Numbered from the stretch's first letter, positions 1 through 12,078 are shown. The stretch: DNA of 38,059 bases from Microbacterium sp. (GCA_031177765.1 JAPSKH010000019.1:1-38059); one strand, 5' to 3'. Translations and numbers: made by a program. Notes: generated by a model not told the origin, from the letters alone.

Positions 1-808
1 ACAGATGCTGCCACAGCAGCACACCGCCGTTCTGCGGGTCGTAGATGTGGGCGCCGAAGACGCGGTCGGCCGCGGCGGCCAGGATCGCGGCGGCCAGCAC
101 CGGGAAGGCGAGCAGGACCAGGATGCTGGTCACGAGCGTGTTCCACGTGAAGATCGGCATCCGCCACATGGTCATGCCGGGAGCGCGCATCGTGATGATC
201 GTCGTGATGAAGTTCACGGCGCCGAGGATCGTGCCGAAACCGCTCAAGCCCAGGCCGAGCATCCAGAGGTTGCCACCGGCTCCCGGCGAGAACGACGCGT
301 TTGCCAGCGGCTGGTAGGCGAACCATCCGAACGCCGCCGCGCCCTGCGGCGTGAGGAAGCCGGCGACGGCGATGGTCGAGCCGAACAGGAACAGCCAGAA
401 GGCGAACGCGTTCAGTCGCGGGAACGCGACGTCGGGCGCACCGATCTGCAGCGGCAGGATGGCGTTGGCGAAGCCGGCGAACAGCGGCGTCGCGAACATC
501 AGCAGCATGATCGTGCCGTGCATCGTGAACAGCTGGTTGTACTGCTCCTTCGTCGGCACGATCTGCATGCCGGGCTCGAACAGCTCCGCCCGGATGATCA
601 GGGCCATCACTCCACCGAGGAGGAAGAACATGACCGAGGCGATCAGGTACATGTAGCCGATCGTCTTGTGGTCGGTGGAGGTGATCCACTTGACGATCAT
701 GTTGCCCTTCTGCTCGACGCGGGTCGCGCTGAGCAGTGCGGCCTGGCGCGGCGGCAGGGTGGTGGGGCGACCCTGCGTCGTTTCCTCAAGCGGAAGCGTC
801 GTCGCCAT
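1..808 (-). CDS. ctaD: Cytochrome c oxidase subunit I (aa3 type), N-terminal part, cut by window edge
   Basis: Catalytic subunit of the terminal respiratory oxidase in the cytoplasmic membrane; it carries heme a and the heme a3/CuB centre. Only about the first 269 residues lie in the window. Translation from the ATG at 808 gives a cytoplasmic N-terminus, then [17 protein letters not shown], which begins helix I, and later [12 protein letters not shown], whose His97 is the expected low-spin heme a ligand. Further hydrophobic helices follow. The CuB ligands and the proton-channel glutamate lie beyond the edge. The start sits 2 bases after the ctaC stop, so the two genes are almost certainly co-transcribed, ctaC first. 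This is the usual actinobacterial order. Identification is firm. Confidence 0.96.
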   Translation of the reverse strand, partial: MATTLPLEETTQGRPTTLPPRQAALLSATRVEQKGNMIVKWITSTDHKTIGYMYLIASVMFFLLGGVMALIIRAELFEPGMQIVPTKEQYNQLFTMHGTIMLLMFATPLFAGFANAILPLQIGAPDVAFPRLNAFAFWLFLFGSTIAVAGFLTPQGAAAFGWFAYQPLANASFSPGAGGNLWMLGLGLSGFGTILGAVNFITTIITMRAPGMTMWRMPIFTWNTLVTSILVLLAFPVLAAAILAAAADRVFGAHIYDPQNGGVLLWQHL

Positions 809-810
809 GT

Positions 811-1716
811 TCAGTTTTCTCCCTCGTCGTCGTCGGATGCCTCCTCGCCGGAACCGTCTGTTCCGGGAAGGTTCTGCAGCCGCGAGTAGGCCTCGTTGAT
901 GTCTCCGGTCTGTCCGGCCTCGCGCAGCGAGTCGAGGTAGTCCTCGTACTCGGCTTCGCTCACGACCTCCACGTTGAACAGCATCATCGAGTGGTACTCA
1001 CCGCACAGCTCGGCGCACTTGCCGGCGTAGGTGCCCTCTCGCGTCGGCGTGAAGGACCAGTAGTTGTCCTTGCCGATGTACATGTCCTTCTTGTAGAGGA
1101 AGTCGATGATCCAGAACGAGTGGATGACGTCGCGAGACTGCAGCTTGATGCGAACCGTCTGATCCACCGGCAGCACCAGCGTCGGCAGGTCGGTGATGAT
1201 GTCACCCTGCGCGTCGGTGCTGGCCTGGATGCCCATGGTCCAGACCGTGTCGTCCTCGGTCTCGCCGTCGTACTGGAAGTCCCACGACCACTGCTTGCCG
1301 ATCGCGGTGATCTCCACGTCGGGGTCCTCGTACTGGGTCTCGAGGATCGTCTGGTCGCGCGCGGTGAACGCGAAGAAGCCGACCACGAGGATCAGCGGCA
1401 CGACCGTGTAGAAGATCTCGATCGGCATGTTGTAGCGCAGCTGCACCGGCAGGCCGACCTGGCCCTTGCGCCGGCGGTACGCGATCGCCGCCCACCCCAT
1501 GAGGCCCCAGGTGATGATGCCCACCGCGAGCAGCACGATCCACGAGTTCACCCACAGGCCGGCGACCATGTCGGTGTGGTTGGTGGCGGGCTGGCCGTCC
1601 TCGGTGAAGCCGGGAAGGTAGCCGTGCAGCTCAGTCGGGGTGCATCCGGCGAGGACTGCTGCCGCTGCGATCCCGACGGGAAGAACGGCCCAGCGGATAC
1701 GGCGTTTCGAAGGCAC
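811..1716 (-). CDS. ctaC: Cytochrome c oxidase subunit II, lipoprotein with CuA site
   Basis: Accepts electrons from cytochrome c or the bc1 complex through a binuclear CuA centre facing the outside. With the GTG start at 1716 the protein has 301 residues: a signal sequence ending in the lipobox LAGC (Cys25 would be lipidated), two membrane helices, then a cupredoxin domain. The CuA motif [12 protein letters not shown] shows Cys234, Cys238, His242 and Met245, and the upstream His lies in DVIHSFW. The tail is acidic ([11 protein letters not shown]). I chose GTG 1716 because GGAAAGG lies 6 bases upstream. A TTG at 1749 in the same frame is only 3 bases after a probable -10 element, so it is unlikely to be used. 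Two bases separate it from ctaD. Confidence 0.95.
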   Translation of the reverse strand: MPSKRRIRWAVLPVGIAAAAVLAGCTPTELHGYLPGFTEDGQPATNHTDMVAGLWVNSWIVLLAVGIITWGLMGWAAIAYRRRKGQVGLPVQLRYNMPIEIFYTVVPLILVVGFFAFTARDQTILETQYEDPDVEITAIGKQWSWDFQYDGETEDDTVWTMGIQASTDAQGDIITDLPTLVLPVDQTVRIKLQSRDVIHSFWIIDFLYKKDMYIGKDNYWSFTPTREGTYAGKCAELCGEYHSMMLFNVEVVSEAEYEDYLDSLREAGQTGDINEAYSRLQNLPGTDGSGEEASDDDEGEN

Positions 1717-1752
1717 GGTGCACCTTTCCGGATCGCGAACAGGACTCAAGCC

Positions 1753-1781
1753 AGTCTAGGGCAAGCACCCAGGGCATTCAG
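1753..1781 (-). promoter_or_regulatory. Probable promoter of ctaC-ctaD
   Basis: Reading the minus strand, CTGAAT (1776-1781) and TAGACT (1753-1758) are separated by 17 bases. The -10 fits the actinobacterial TANNNT consensus; the -35 is weak. The predicted transcript would start near 1746, leaving a leader of about 30 bases that contains the GGAAAGG site before GTG 1716. Confidence 0.5.
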
Positions 1782-1816
1782 GCCATCCACCCAGGCTGCG
1801 CCGTGTCGACGCGACC

Positions 1817-1860
1817 GAAAACGGCGGGCCCGGGCGCTATTCGAAGCGCCCGGGCCCGCC
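1817..1860 (-). terminator. Intrinsic terminator after erpA
   Basis: A perfect inverted repeat pairs 1823-1837 with 1846-1860 (15 G/C-rich pairs). A further T-A pair closes a 6-base loop. On the minus strand the stem is followed directly by GTTTTC (1817-1822), the polarity expected for ending erpA transcription about 25 bases after its stop codon. It also insulates the downstream ctaC promoter. Confidence 0.85.
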
Positions 1861-1884
1861 GGAAAGTCGTGGTGCCGCGTCCGG

Positions 1885-2250
1885 TCAGTGGAAGCTGTCT
1901 CCGCAGGCGCAGCTGCCGGCGGCGTTGGGGTTGTCGATCGTGAACCCCTGCTCCGAGATCGTGTCCTTGAAGTCGATCGTGGCGCCGTCGAGGTACGGGA
2001 CGCTCATGTCGTCGACGATCACCTCGACGCCGTCGAAGTCGACGGTCTTGTCGCCCTCGAGGAAGCGCTCGTCGAAGTAGAGCTGGTAGATCAGGCCGCT
2101 GCAGCCGCCGGGCTGCACGGCCACGCGCAGACGCAGGTCGTCTCGCCCCTCCTGCTCGAGCAGGCTCTTGACCTTCTGTGCGGCGGCGTCGGTCAGCAGC
2201 ACGCCGTGGTCGCGCACGGTCTGGTCTGTCGTCAGTGCGGTGTCGGTCAT
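1885..2250 (-). CDS. erpA: Iron-sulfur cluster insertion protein, HesB/IscA/ErpA family
   Basis: A 121-residue A-type carrier that accepts Fe-S clusters and passes them to apo-proteins in the cytoplasm. The three family cysteines are present: Cys50 in QPGGCSG and Cys114 and Cys116 in the C-terminal GSCACGDSF. The length is normal. The ATG start is supported by a strong GGAGGAG site 5 bases upstream. It is a single-gene unit, with a strong terminator behind it and 100 bases before it. Its position next to the cytochrome oxidase genes is common in actinobacteria and fits a role in maturing respiratory Fe-S proteins. That functional link is inferred. Confidence 0.93.
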   Translation of the reverse strand: MTDTALTTDQTVRDHGVLLTDAAAQKVKSLLEQEGRDDLRLRVAVQPGGCSGLIYQLYFDERFLEGDKTVDFDGVEVIVDDMSVPYLDGATIDFKDTISEQGFTIDNPNAAGSCACGDSFH

Positions 2251-2350
2251 GGCACTCCTCCGGACGGGCCGCCGGGATCGGTCATCCCACGGGCGGCGGG
2301 ATGCCTCGATTCTACGCGCGCCCGCCGGGAGGAGGCTTCGAGGGCGCTCG

Positions 2351-3751
2351 TCAACCGCGGGAGTCGCGGGCGTCGAGCTTCTCGAGGAGCAGCGCCTCGG
2401 AGACCACGGCGTTGCGGAACGTCTCCAGATGAAGCGATTCGTTCGGGCTGTGGGCTCGCGCGTGGGGGTCCTCGACGCCGGTGACCAGGATCTGGGCGCC
2501 GGGGAACTCCCGCACGAGATCGGCGATGAACGGGATGGACCCGCCGACGCCGATGTCGACCGACTCGACGCCGTAGCCCTCGTGCAGGGCCTCGCGGGCG
2601 GCCTCGACGGCCCATCCCGTCGTGTCCACGAGGAACGGATCGCCGAAGTCGTGGTCGCTGAACTCCAGCTCTGCGCCGAAGGGGGCGTGCGCCCGAAGAT
2701 GCTCCTCGATGGCGGCGTACGCCTCGCGGGCGTCCTGTCCCGGCGCGATCCGGGCGCTGATGACCACCGCGATCTCGGGGCTGAGAGTGTTGGAGGCGTT
2801 GCGGACGCTGGGCGCGTCGATGCCCGTGACGGTGATCGACGGCTTGTTCCACAGCCGGCTCAGGATCGTGCCGCGGCCGATCGGCGAGACGCCGGCGGGA
2901 AGACCTGCCTCGTCACGCAGGGTCTCCTCGCTGTACGGCGGGGTCGCGGCATCCCGCTCCGTCAGCCCTTCGACGGCCACAGCTCCGTCCTCGTCCCACA
3001 GGGTGGACAGCAGCTTGATCGTCGCCATCATCGCGTCGGGCACCGCTCCCCCGAACATGCCGGAGTGCGATGCGTGCTCGAGCGTGCGCACCCGCAGGGT
3101 GAATCGGGTGTTGCCTCGCAGCGACACCGTGAGAGCGGGTGTTGTGGCGTCCCAGTTGCCGGAGTCGGCCACGACGATGACATCGGCGCGGAGGGCGTCG
3201 GCGTTGTCGGAGAGGAACTGCGCGAACGAGCGTGAGCCGGCTTCCTCCTCCCCCTCGAAGAACAGCGCGACCCCGAGGTCGAAGTCATCGCCGAGCGCCT
3301 CTTTCAGCGCCCGCAATGCGGCGAGGTGCGCCATGACCCCGGCCTTGTCGTCGGCGGCCCCACGCCCGTACAGACGTCCCCCGCTGACCGTGGGCTGGAA
3401 CGGCGGCGTCTCCCACAGCGCCTCGTCTCCCACCGGCTGCACGTCGTGGTGGGCGTAGAGGAGGATCGTCGGCCGCCCGTTGCGGGCGGGGCGCGTGGCG
3501 ATGACCGCAGGCGCACCCTCCTCGCTGGTTCCCGGCACGGCAGCCGTCCGCACCTCGACCGTCTCGAACAGTCCCGTTGCACGGACGAGCTCGGCCGCCG
3601 CCTCGGCGCTGCGGCGCACCTCGCCCGGATCGAACCCGGGGAAGGCGATGGAGGGGATGCGGACGAGGTTGCCCAGGTCGGCGATGGCGGCGGGGATGCC
3701 GGATGCCGCGGCTTCGCGCACAGCATCCTGTCGGGAGCGCTCAGAGGTCAT
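2351..3751 (-). CDS. M20-family metallopeptidase (dipeptidase)
   Basis: A 466-residue zinc peptidase of the M20 family (ArgE/DapE/CPG2/carnosinase-like), probably a cytoplasmic dipeptidase. Metal-site motifs are visible in order: YAHHDVQPVG (His and Asp ligands), GRGAADDKAG (bridging Asp), EGEEEAGS (catalytic Glu pair), ADSGNWD (Asp ligand) and, near the C-terminus, DPHARAHSPNE (last His ligand). The lid domain between them contains HASHSGMFGG. The ATG at 3751 opens MTSERSRQDAV. It has no obvious ribosome site but a TAAGAT hexamer 7 bases upstream, so translation may be leaderless. It is transcribed divergently from the DUF3043 gene, with 46 bases between them. The substrate cannot be read from sequence. 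Confidence 0.9.
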   Translation of the reverse strand: MTSERSRQDAVREAAASGIPAAIADLGNLVRIPSIAFPGFDPGEVRRSAEAAAELVRATGLFETVEVRTAAVPGTSEEGAPAVIATRPARNGRPTILLYAHHDVQPVGDEALWETPPFQPTVSGGRLYGRGAADDKAGVMAHLAALRALKEALGDDFDLGVALFFEGEEEAGSRSFAQFLSDNADALRADVIVVADSGNWDATTPALTVSLRGNTRFTLRVRTLEHASHSGMFGGAVPDAMMATIKLLSTLWDEDGAVAVEGLTERDAATPPYSEETLRDEAGLPAGVSPIGRGTILSRLWNKPSITVTGIDAPSVRNASNTLSPEIAVVISARIAPGQDAREAYAAIEEHLRAHAPFGAELEFSDHDFGDPFLVDTTGWAVEAAREALHEGYGVESVDIGVGGSIPFIADLVREFPGAQILVTGVEDPHARAHSPNESLHLETFRNAVVSEALLLEKLDARDSRG

Positions 3752-3758
3752 GCGGGTA

Positions 3759-3764
3759 ATCTTA
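3759..3764 (-). promoter_or_regulatory. Candidate -10 element (TAAGAT), leaderless dipeptidase transcript
   Basis: TAAGAT on the minus strand lies 7 bases before ATG 3751, and no Shine-Dalgarno sequence lies between them. This geometry puts the transcript start at or next to the start codon. No good -35 is visible. Confidence 0.45.
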
Positions 3765-3797
3765 AGCACACCCGTTTTCGCACCCGAGGAATCATCC

Positions 3798-4367
3798 GTG
3801 GCCAAGACACCCGCCGCTCCGGCACCCAAGGACGCTTCGACCGACGCTCCGGGGGGCGGCAAGGGCCGCGCGACCCCGACGCGCGCCGAACGGGAGGCCG
3901 CTCGCAAGCGTCCGCTCGTGCCGGACACCAAGGAGGCGAAGGCGCGCGCTCGCGCCGAGCTCGCCGCCAAGCGCGAGAAGGCGCGGATCGGCATGGCCAA
4001 CGGCGACCCTCGCTATCTCCCGGCCCGCGATCAGGGGCCGCAGCGGAAGTTCGTGCGCGACTGGGTGGACGCCGGCTGGCACCTCGGCGAGGCGGTGATG
4101 CCGGCGATGGTGCTGGTGATCCTCGCCACCTTCATCCCCCTCCCCGCCGTGCAGTACTACGCGTTCGTCGGACTGTGGATCTTCATCCTCTTCGTCATCG
4201 GCGACATGGTGATCACGTCGATCACCGTCAAGCGCGCCGCTCGCAGGACGTTCGGCGAGGACAAGCTCGAGAAGGGTCTCGGCTGGTACGCGGCGATGCG
4301 CACCGTGCAGATGCGCTTCCTGCGTCTTCCGAAGCCGCAGGTCAAGCGGGGGCAGAAGCCCGCTTGA
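3798..4367 (+). CDS. DUF3043 family membrane protein
   Basis: A 189-residue protein matching the actinobacterial DUF3043 family as I recognise it; its function is unknown. The N-terminal half is hydrophilic and rich in Lys, Arg and Ala (AEREAARKRPLVPDTKEAKA). It is followed by the conserved-looking MANGDPRYLPARDQGPQRKFVRD, then two hydrophobic helices (roughly residues 100-145) and a basic tail ending VKRGQKPA. Start GTG 3798 is chosen because GAGGA lies 7 bases upstream; the open frame continues much further 5' but only as an antisense shadow of the dipeptidase gene. The last 26 bases overlap the 3' end of pyrD on the other strand. Confidence 0.85.
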   Translation: MAKTPAAPAPKDASTDAPGGGKGRATPTRAEREAARKRPLVPDTKEAKARARAELAAKREKARIGMANGDPRYLPARDQGPQRKFVRDWVDAGWHLGEAVMPAMVLVILATFIPLPAVQYYAFVGLWIFILFVIGDMVITSITVKRAARRTFGEDKLEKGLGWYAAMRTVQMRFLRLPKPQVKRGQKPA

Positions 4368-5385
4368 GCCGCACCAGGCCACGGTTGATCTGCCGGGCCC
4401 ACAGCGGACCGCGGTAGAGGAAAGCCGTGTAGCCCTGCACGAGGGTGGCGCCGGCATCCAGCCTCTCGCGGACGTCGTCCGCGGTCTCGACGCCGCCGAC
4501 CGAGATGACGCAGAAGTCTGCGGGCACGGACCGGCGCAGCAGCCGCAGAATCTCGAGGGACCGCTGCTTGAGCGGGGCCCCGGAGAGGCCTCCGTCCCCC
4601 GCCGCCGCGACGACGGCCGCATCCGTGACGAGTCCCGCGCGGGAGATGGTCGTGTTCGTCGCGATGATCCCGGCAAGGCCCAGGTCCACGGCGAGGCCCG
4701 CGGCGGCCGTCACCTCCTCATCGGGCAGGTCGGGGGCGATCTTCACCAGGAGCGGGGTGCGCCCGGCGGTGTCGCGGACCGCAGTCAGAAGGGGCCGCAG
4801 CGTCTCCACGGCCTGCAGGCCGCGCAGACCCGGCGTATTGGGCGACGAGACGTTCACCACGAGATAGTCGGCGAGGGGGGCCAGCAGCTCGGCGCTGCGC
4901 ACGTAGTCGGCGGTGGCGTCTGCGACGTCGACGACGCGGCTCTTGCCGATGTTCACGCCGATGACGGCGCGGCGCGCGCGGCGGCGCAGACGGCGCAGCC
5001 GGGCCGCGGCGGCGTGCGCGCCGTGGTTGTTGAACCCCATGCGGTTGACCACCGCACGGTCGGGGATCAGCCGGAACAGGCGAGGACGCGGATTGCCCGG
5101 CTGGGGAAGAGCCGTCACCGTCCCCACCTCGATGTGTCCGAAGCCGAGTGCATGCAGTCCCGAGGCCCCCGTGACGTCCTTGTCGAAGCCGGCGGCGACT
5201 CCGAACGGCGAGTCGAAGCGCAGCCCGAGCGCCGACGTGGCCAGCTCGGGCGCGGGCCGCGTGAACGCGCGGGCCAGCCATGAGAAGGGCGGCACCCCCA
5301 GCACCCGGATCACCGCCATCGCGGCGTGGTGAGCGGACTCGGGATCCATGCGCGACAGGACCGCGCGGAAGAGGAGGGGGTACAT
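4342..5385 (-). CDS. pyrD: Dihydroorotate dehydrogenase (quinone), class 2
   Basis: Fourth step of pyrimidine synthesis: oxidises dihydroorotate to orotate with FMN and passes electrons to membrane quinone. The 347-residue product begins MYPLLFRAVLSRMDPESAHH, the short amphipathic membrane-binding segment of class 2 enzymes. Then come PFGVAAGFDKD, NRMGFNNHG, VNVSSPNTPGLR (with the catalytic Ser), LLVKIAPDL, TNTTISR and, at the end, the FMN phosphate site VGGVETADD. Start ATG 5385 matches the family N-terminus. A TAGCCT hexamer lies 7 bases before it and there is no clear ribosome site. It follows nrdR after a 41-base gap on the same strand and overlaps the DUF3043 gene tail to tail. Confidence 0.95.
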   Translation of the reverse strand: MYPLLFRAVLSRMDPESAHHAAMAVIRVLGVPPFSWLARAFTRPAPELATSALGLRFDSPFGVAAGFDKDVTGASGLHALGFGHIEVGTVTALPQPGNPRPRLFRLIPDRAVVNRMGFNNHGAHAAAARLRRLRRRARRAVIGVNIGKSRVVDVADATADYVRSAELLAPLADYLVVNVSSPNTPGLRGLQAVETLRPLLTAVRDTAGRTPLLVKIAPDLPDEEVTAAAGLAVDLGLAGIIATNTTISRAGLVTDAAVVAAAGDGGLSGAPLKQRSLEILRLLRRSVPADFCVISVGGVETADDVRERLDAGATLVQGYTAFLYRGPLWARQINRGLVRLKRASAPA

Positions 5386-5392
5386 CGCGTCC

Positions 5393-5398
5393 AGGCTA
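5393..5398 (-). promoter_or_regulatory. Candidate -10 element (TAGCCT) before pyrD
   Basis: TAGCCT on the minus strand lies 7 bases upstream of ATG 5385, inside the 41-base nrdR-pyrD gap. It would give pyrD its own near-leaderless transcript. No -35 is recognised. Confidence 0.4.
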
Positions 5399-5426
5399 TC
5401 CGGTAACGGGACGGGTCCCCGTCGGA

Positions 5427-5924
5427 TCAGGCGTCGAGCGCGCTGTGCTCGGGCTCCAGCGGGCGCCGCGGCGTGCGACCGTGATCCTGGCGGAGCTGCT
5501 CGATGGCGGACTCGAAGTCCTCGAGGGAGTCGAACGCCTGGTACACGCTGGCGAAGCGGAGGTAGGCCACCTCGTCGAGCTCGCGCAGCGGCCCCAGGAT
5601 GGCCAGGCCGATCTCGTTCGCGTCGAGCTGCGACGCACCGGTCTGCCGGATGTTCTCCTCGACCGTCTGCGCCAGCACGGCGAGATCGGCCTCGGTCACC
5701 GGGCGTCCCTGACACGCCTTCCGGACGCCGGCCATGACCTTCTCACGACTGAACGGCTCGATGACGCCGGAGCGCTTGATCACGTTGAGACTGGCTGTCT
5801 CCACGGTGGTGAAGCGTCCGCCGCATTGCGGGCATTGGCGGCGCCGGCGGATGCTGAGACCGTCGTCGCTGGTGCGCGAATCGATGACGCGGGAGTCGGC
5901 GTGACGGCAGAACGGGCAGTGCAT
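5427..5924 (-). CDS. nrdR: Transcriptional repressor NrdR
   Basis: Nucleotide-sensing repressor of ribonucleotide reductase genes. The 165-residue protein has an N-terminal zinc ribbon with Cys3, Cys6, Cys31 and Cys34 (MHCPFC and QCPQCGG), basic DNA-contact residues after it (SIRRRRQ), and an ATP-cone beginning [16 protein letters not shown]. The length is typical apart from a short charged C-terminal tail. It lies between hisD (30 bases upstream) and pyrD. No ribonucleotide reductase gene is in the window, so its targets are elsewhere. Start ATG is fixed by the invariant N-terminus. Confidence 0.96.
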   Translation of the reverse strand: MHCPFCRHADSRVIDSRTSDDGLSIRRRRQCPQCGGRFTTVETASLNVIKRSGVIEPFSREKVMAGVRKACQGRPVTEADLAVLAQTVEENIRQTGASQLDANEIGLAILGPLRELDEVAYLRFASVYQAFDSLEDFESAIEQLRQDHGRTPRRPLEPEHSALDA

Positions 5925-5933
5925 GGCACAGAC

Positions 5934-5939
5934 AGACTA
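5934..5939 (-). promoter_or_regulatory. Candidate -10 element (TAGTCT) before nrdR
   Basis: TAGTCT lies 9 bases upstream of the nrdR ATG on the minus strand, with no Shine-Dalgarno sequence between. The short leader fits the pattern seen at other genes in this window. Confidence 0.35.
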
Positions 5940-5954
5940 CGCCGCGATCGGGCG

Positions 5955-7256
5955 TCAGGCCTCGAACCGTGCCGTGATGGCCTCGCCGTGCGCGGGCAGC
6001 GCCTCGGCCTCGGCGAGCGTCACGATCGCGTCGCGGACGACCGCCAGCGCCGCGCGGTCGTACTCGATGACCTGCTGGGGCCGCAGGAACGTCGCGGCCG
6101 ACAGGCCGGCCGAGTACCGGGCTTGTCCGCCGGTCGGCAGGACATGGTTGCTGCCGGCGAGGTAGTCCCCGAGGCTGACGGGCGTGTCGGCGCCCACGAA
6201 GACCGCGCCGGCGTGAACGAAGTCCTCGGGGCGAGGGTCGGCGAGATGCAGCTCCAGGTGCTCCGGCGCATACGCGTTGCTGAACGCCGTGGCGGCGGCC
6301 AGGTCGTCGACGAGGACGATGGCCGACTGCGCGCCGCGCAGCGCCGCCGTCACGCGGTCGGCGTGCCGCGTGCGGGCCGCGCGCACGGCGACCTCCTCGG
6401 CGACCGCGCCCGCGAGGGCCTCGGAGGCTGTCACGAGCACGGCAGAGGCCTGCTCGTCGTGCTCCGCCTGGCTGATGAGGTCGGCGGCGACGAGACGAGG
6501 ATCGGCTGTCTCGTCGGCCACCACGAGGATCTCGGTGGCGCCCGCTTCGGCATCCGTTCCGACCAGGCCCGCCACCGCGCGCTTCGCGGCGGCGACGAAG
6601 TTGTTGCCCGGGCCCGTGACGACATCCACCGGGTCGAGGTCGAGAGCGGGAACCCCGTGCGCCAGTGCGCCGACGGCACCGGCACCGCCCATGGCGTACA
6701 CCTCGGTCACGCCGAGGAGCCGGGCCGCCCCGAGGATGACCGGGTGCACCCGGCCGCCGAACTCGCGCTGCGGCGGCGATGCCAGGGCGATCTCAGCCAC
6801 TCCCGCGACCTGCGCGGGAACGACGTTCATCACCACGCTGGACGGGTACACCGCCTTGCCGCCCGGCACGTACAGGCCGACCCGTCGCACCGGCTGCCAG
6901 CGCTGGGTGACCCGTGCGCCGTCGCCGAGCTCGGTGACCGACGAAGCGGGCACCTGCGCGGCCGACGCCTGACGCACGCGGTCGATGGCCTGCTCCAGCG
7001 CCGCCCGCACGGCGGGCTCGAGTGCGTCCAGCGCCTCGTCGAGGTGCTGCGTGGGAACCCGGATGTCGTGTCCGGCCACGCCGTCGAACCGCTCGGCCTG
7101 CTCGCGCAGCGCCGCCTCACCGCGCTCGGCGACGTCCGACACGATGCGTGCCGCCGTCGTCAGCGCCTCTTCGCGCGCGGCCGCGGCACGCGGAACCGAC
7201 GCCAGGAGCTCCGCCGGGCTGAGGGCACGGCCGCGGAGGTCGATCGTTCGAAGCAT
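5955..7256 (-). CDS. hisD: Histidinol dehydrogenase
   Basis: Last two oxidations of histidine synthesis (histidinol to histidinal to histidine) using NAD and zinc. The 433 residues match the normal length. Visible motifs are TGPGNNFVAAAKR, the zinc-site ISQAEHDEQ (Gln and His ligands), the catalytic pair in YAPEHLEL (Glu332, His333), VSLGDYLAGSNHVLPT (Asp ligand) and AHGEAI near the C-terminus (last His ligand). No other his gene is adjacent, so hisD is separated here from the rest of its pathway unless those genes lie elsewhere in the genome. Downstream are nrdR and pyrD on the same strand. Confidence 0.97.
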   Translation of the reverse strand: MLRTIDLRGRALSPAELLASVPRAAAAREEALTTAARIVSDVAERGEAALREQAERFDGVAGHDIRVPTQHLDEALDALEPAVRAALEQAIDRVRQASAAQVPASSVTELGDGARVTQRWQPVRRVGLYVPGGKAVYPSSVVMNVVPAQVAGVAEIALASPPQREFGGRVHPVILGAARLLGVTEVYAMGGAGAVGALAHGVPALDLDPVDVVTGPGNNFVAAAKRAVAGLVGTDAEAGATEILVVADETADPRLVAADLISQAEHDEQASAVLVTASEALAGAVAEEVAVRAARTRHADRVTAALRGAQSAIVLVDDLAAATAFSNAYAPEHLELHLADPRPEDFVHAGAVFVGADTPVSLGDYLAGSNHVLPTGGQARYSAGLSAATFLRPQQVIEYDRAALAVVRDAIVTLAEAEALPAHGEAITARFEA

Positions 7257-7262
7257 CCTTCT

Positions 7263-7268
7263 ACCGTA
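7263..7268 (-). promoter_or_regulatory. Candidate -10 element (TACGGT) before hisD
   Basis: TACGGT on the minus strand ends 6 bases before ATG 7256. The intervening AGAAGG also looks like a ribosome site, but if this -10 is used that stretch would mostly not be transcribed. Confidence 0.4.
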
Positions 7269-7325
7269 CCGCGCGGCCGCCCGTCATCCGCTGGGAGGTC
7301 GGTCGCTCAAGCCGCCCCGTGGCGC

Positions 7326-8411
7326 TCAGCCCCGCGTGACGCCCGAGACGTCGTGGAGGTATCCGATCCGGCCGTCCTCGTGCCGGACCACGAAGACGTC
7401 GCCGCGGTCCTCGATGACGAGGGCCCACGCGGTCGGGCCGATGCGGAACACGGGGATGCCGATCTCGTCGACGACGTCACGCTCCTCCGGCACCAGAGCC
7501 CAGAACGCCTGGTGACGCGGCGGTACGGCCGCCGCCGGCTCGTGCGCCGCCTCCGGCGCCTGCTCGGCGTTCGGCTCGACCTTCGTCGTGGCGGTGTCCA
7601 CGGGCTCGTAGGACTCGCGGGTGTGGGTCGGCTCCCACACGGCGGTCGGGGCCTCGTCGGCCGTCGCGTCGACGGGCTGTTCGGTCTGCTGGTCGCCGCG
7701 GCGGGGCTCGGTCGCCTCATGCGTGTCGAGGTGCGCACTCTCGCCGGCGGCGGCGGGTCCGGTGGGCTGCGGCGCGGGGGCCTGCGGCGCGGAGGGCCCC
7801 TCCGGCGCCGCGGATCCGGCGCCGTGCGCCGGCGCCGCGCTCGGGCGGCTGGGCGCCGGGCGTGGCGACACGGGGCGCACGGGCCGTGCGTTGCGGTGCG
7901 CGGGGACCTCGGGGCGGCCGCGGAAGTCCTGGTCGAACGGCGGGATGATCGGCGCGAAGACGGTGAGCGCGACGCCGATGAGCATCAGGATGAACTCGAC
8001 CCAGACGACCCATGTCGCCGCGAACACCCGCTGGTCGGCGAGCGTGATGAACGAGGTCCAGATGGTGGTGAGCCAGATCACGGCGGCGACCGAGAAGGCG
8101 ACGGAGGCGAACTGGTCGATGCCCAGCGATCCGACGCGACGGATGCCCTGCGGCGACAGGCGTCGCAGCACGAGAAGGAACACCGCCACGGTGGGAACGC
8201 CGATCGTGAGGACCCAGTCGATCCCGCTGCTCCACACCGACGGTCCGAGGCCGATGGGACCGACCACCGGGAAGAACGACACCACGAAGGCGATCAGCCA
8301 CACGCCGGCCAGCGCGACCTCGCGGATGGTGAAGGGCCCGACCCCGTACTGCGGCGGCGCGTCGTTGGCCACGCCCTGGTCCTTGATGATCTCTTCCCGT
8401 TCCCGACTCAC
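7326..8411 (-). CDS. Uncharacterised four-helix membrane protein with long Pro/Ala-rich linker and C-terminal domain
   Basis: I do not recognise a named family. The 361-residue product has a short cytoplasmic N-terminus and four hydrophobic helices within roughly residues 28-160 (for example VALAGVWLIAFVVSFF and WVEFILMLIGVALTVF). A low-complexity Pro/Ala/Glu/Thr-rich stretch follows from about 170 to 295. The C-terminal segment of about 60 residues looks folded and contains QAFWALVPEERDV, FRIGPTAWALVIEDRG and VVRHEDGRIGYLHD. Start GTG 8411 is preceded by GAAGGGAAG at suitable spacing. It lies between dnaE (137 bases upstream) and hisD (69 bases downstream). The tail may be a small beta-rich domain that senses or binds a partner; that is a guess. 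Confidence 0.8.
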   Translation of the reverse strand: MSREREEIIKDQGVANDAPPQYGVGPFTIREVALAGVWLIAFVVSFFPVVGPIGLGPSVWSSGIDWVLTIGVPTVAVFLLVLRRLSPQGIRRVGSLGIDQFASVAFSVAAVIWLTTIWTSFITLADQRVFAATWVVWVEFILMLIGVALTVFAPIIPPFDQDFRGRPEVPAHRNARPVRPVSPRPAPSRPSAAPAHGAGSAAPEGPSAPQAPAPQPTGPAAAGESAHLDTHEATEPRRGDQQTEQPVDATADEAPTAVWEPTHTRESYEPVDTATTKVEPNAEQAPEAAHEPAAAVPPRHQAFWALVPEERDVVDEIGIPVFRIGPTAWALVIEDRGDVFVVRHEDGRIGYLHDVSGVTRG

Positions 8412-8547
8412 GATTCTTCCCTTCAGCGGGCGCCTGGAGCCCGCGTCGTCCTGATACTACTCACGCCGTGTGAGACGTCGATGAGATGCCGGGGGCGCAC
8501 CCGGGCACCGCCCGCGGCGGCGCCCGCATCCCTCGCGGCGGATCACC

Positions 8548-12066
<3,519 letters not shown>

Positions 12067-12072
12067 GGATCG

Positions 12073-12078
12073 AGTCTA
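12073..12078 (-). promoter_or_regulatory. Candidate -10 element (TAGACT), leaderless dnaE transcript
   Basis: TAGACT on the minus strand ends exactly 6 bases before the GTG start of dnaE. The same hexamer at the same distance precedes the PASTA kinase gene at 35917. No clear -35 is present. Confidence 0.5.

Noticed and set aside
1717..1749. TTG 1749 as the start of ctaC
   Set aside because: It is 3 bases from a likely -10 element and has no ribosome site, whereas GTG 1716 has GGAAAGG at good spacing and a normal signal sequence.
8493..8525. GC-rich inverted repeat (GGGCGC with GCGCCC) after dnaE as a terminator
   Set aside because: The arms are only six bases with a long GC-rich interior and no T-run follows on the minus strand. 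Such pairings are expected by chance at this base composition.
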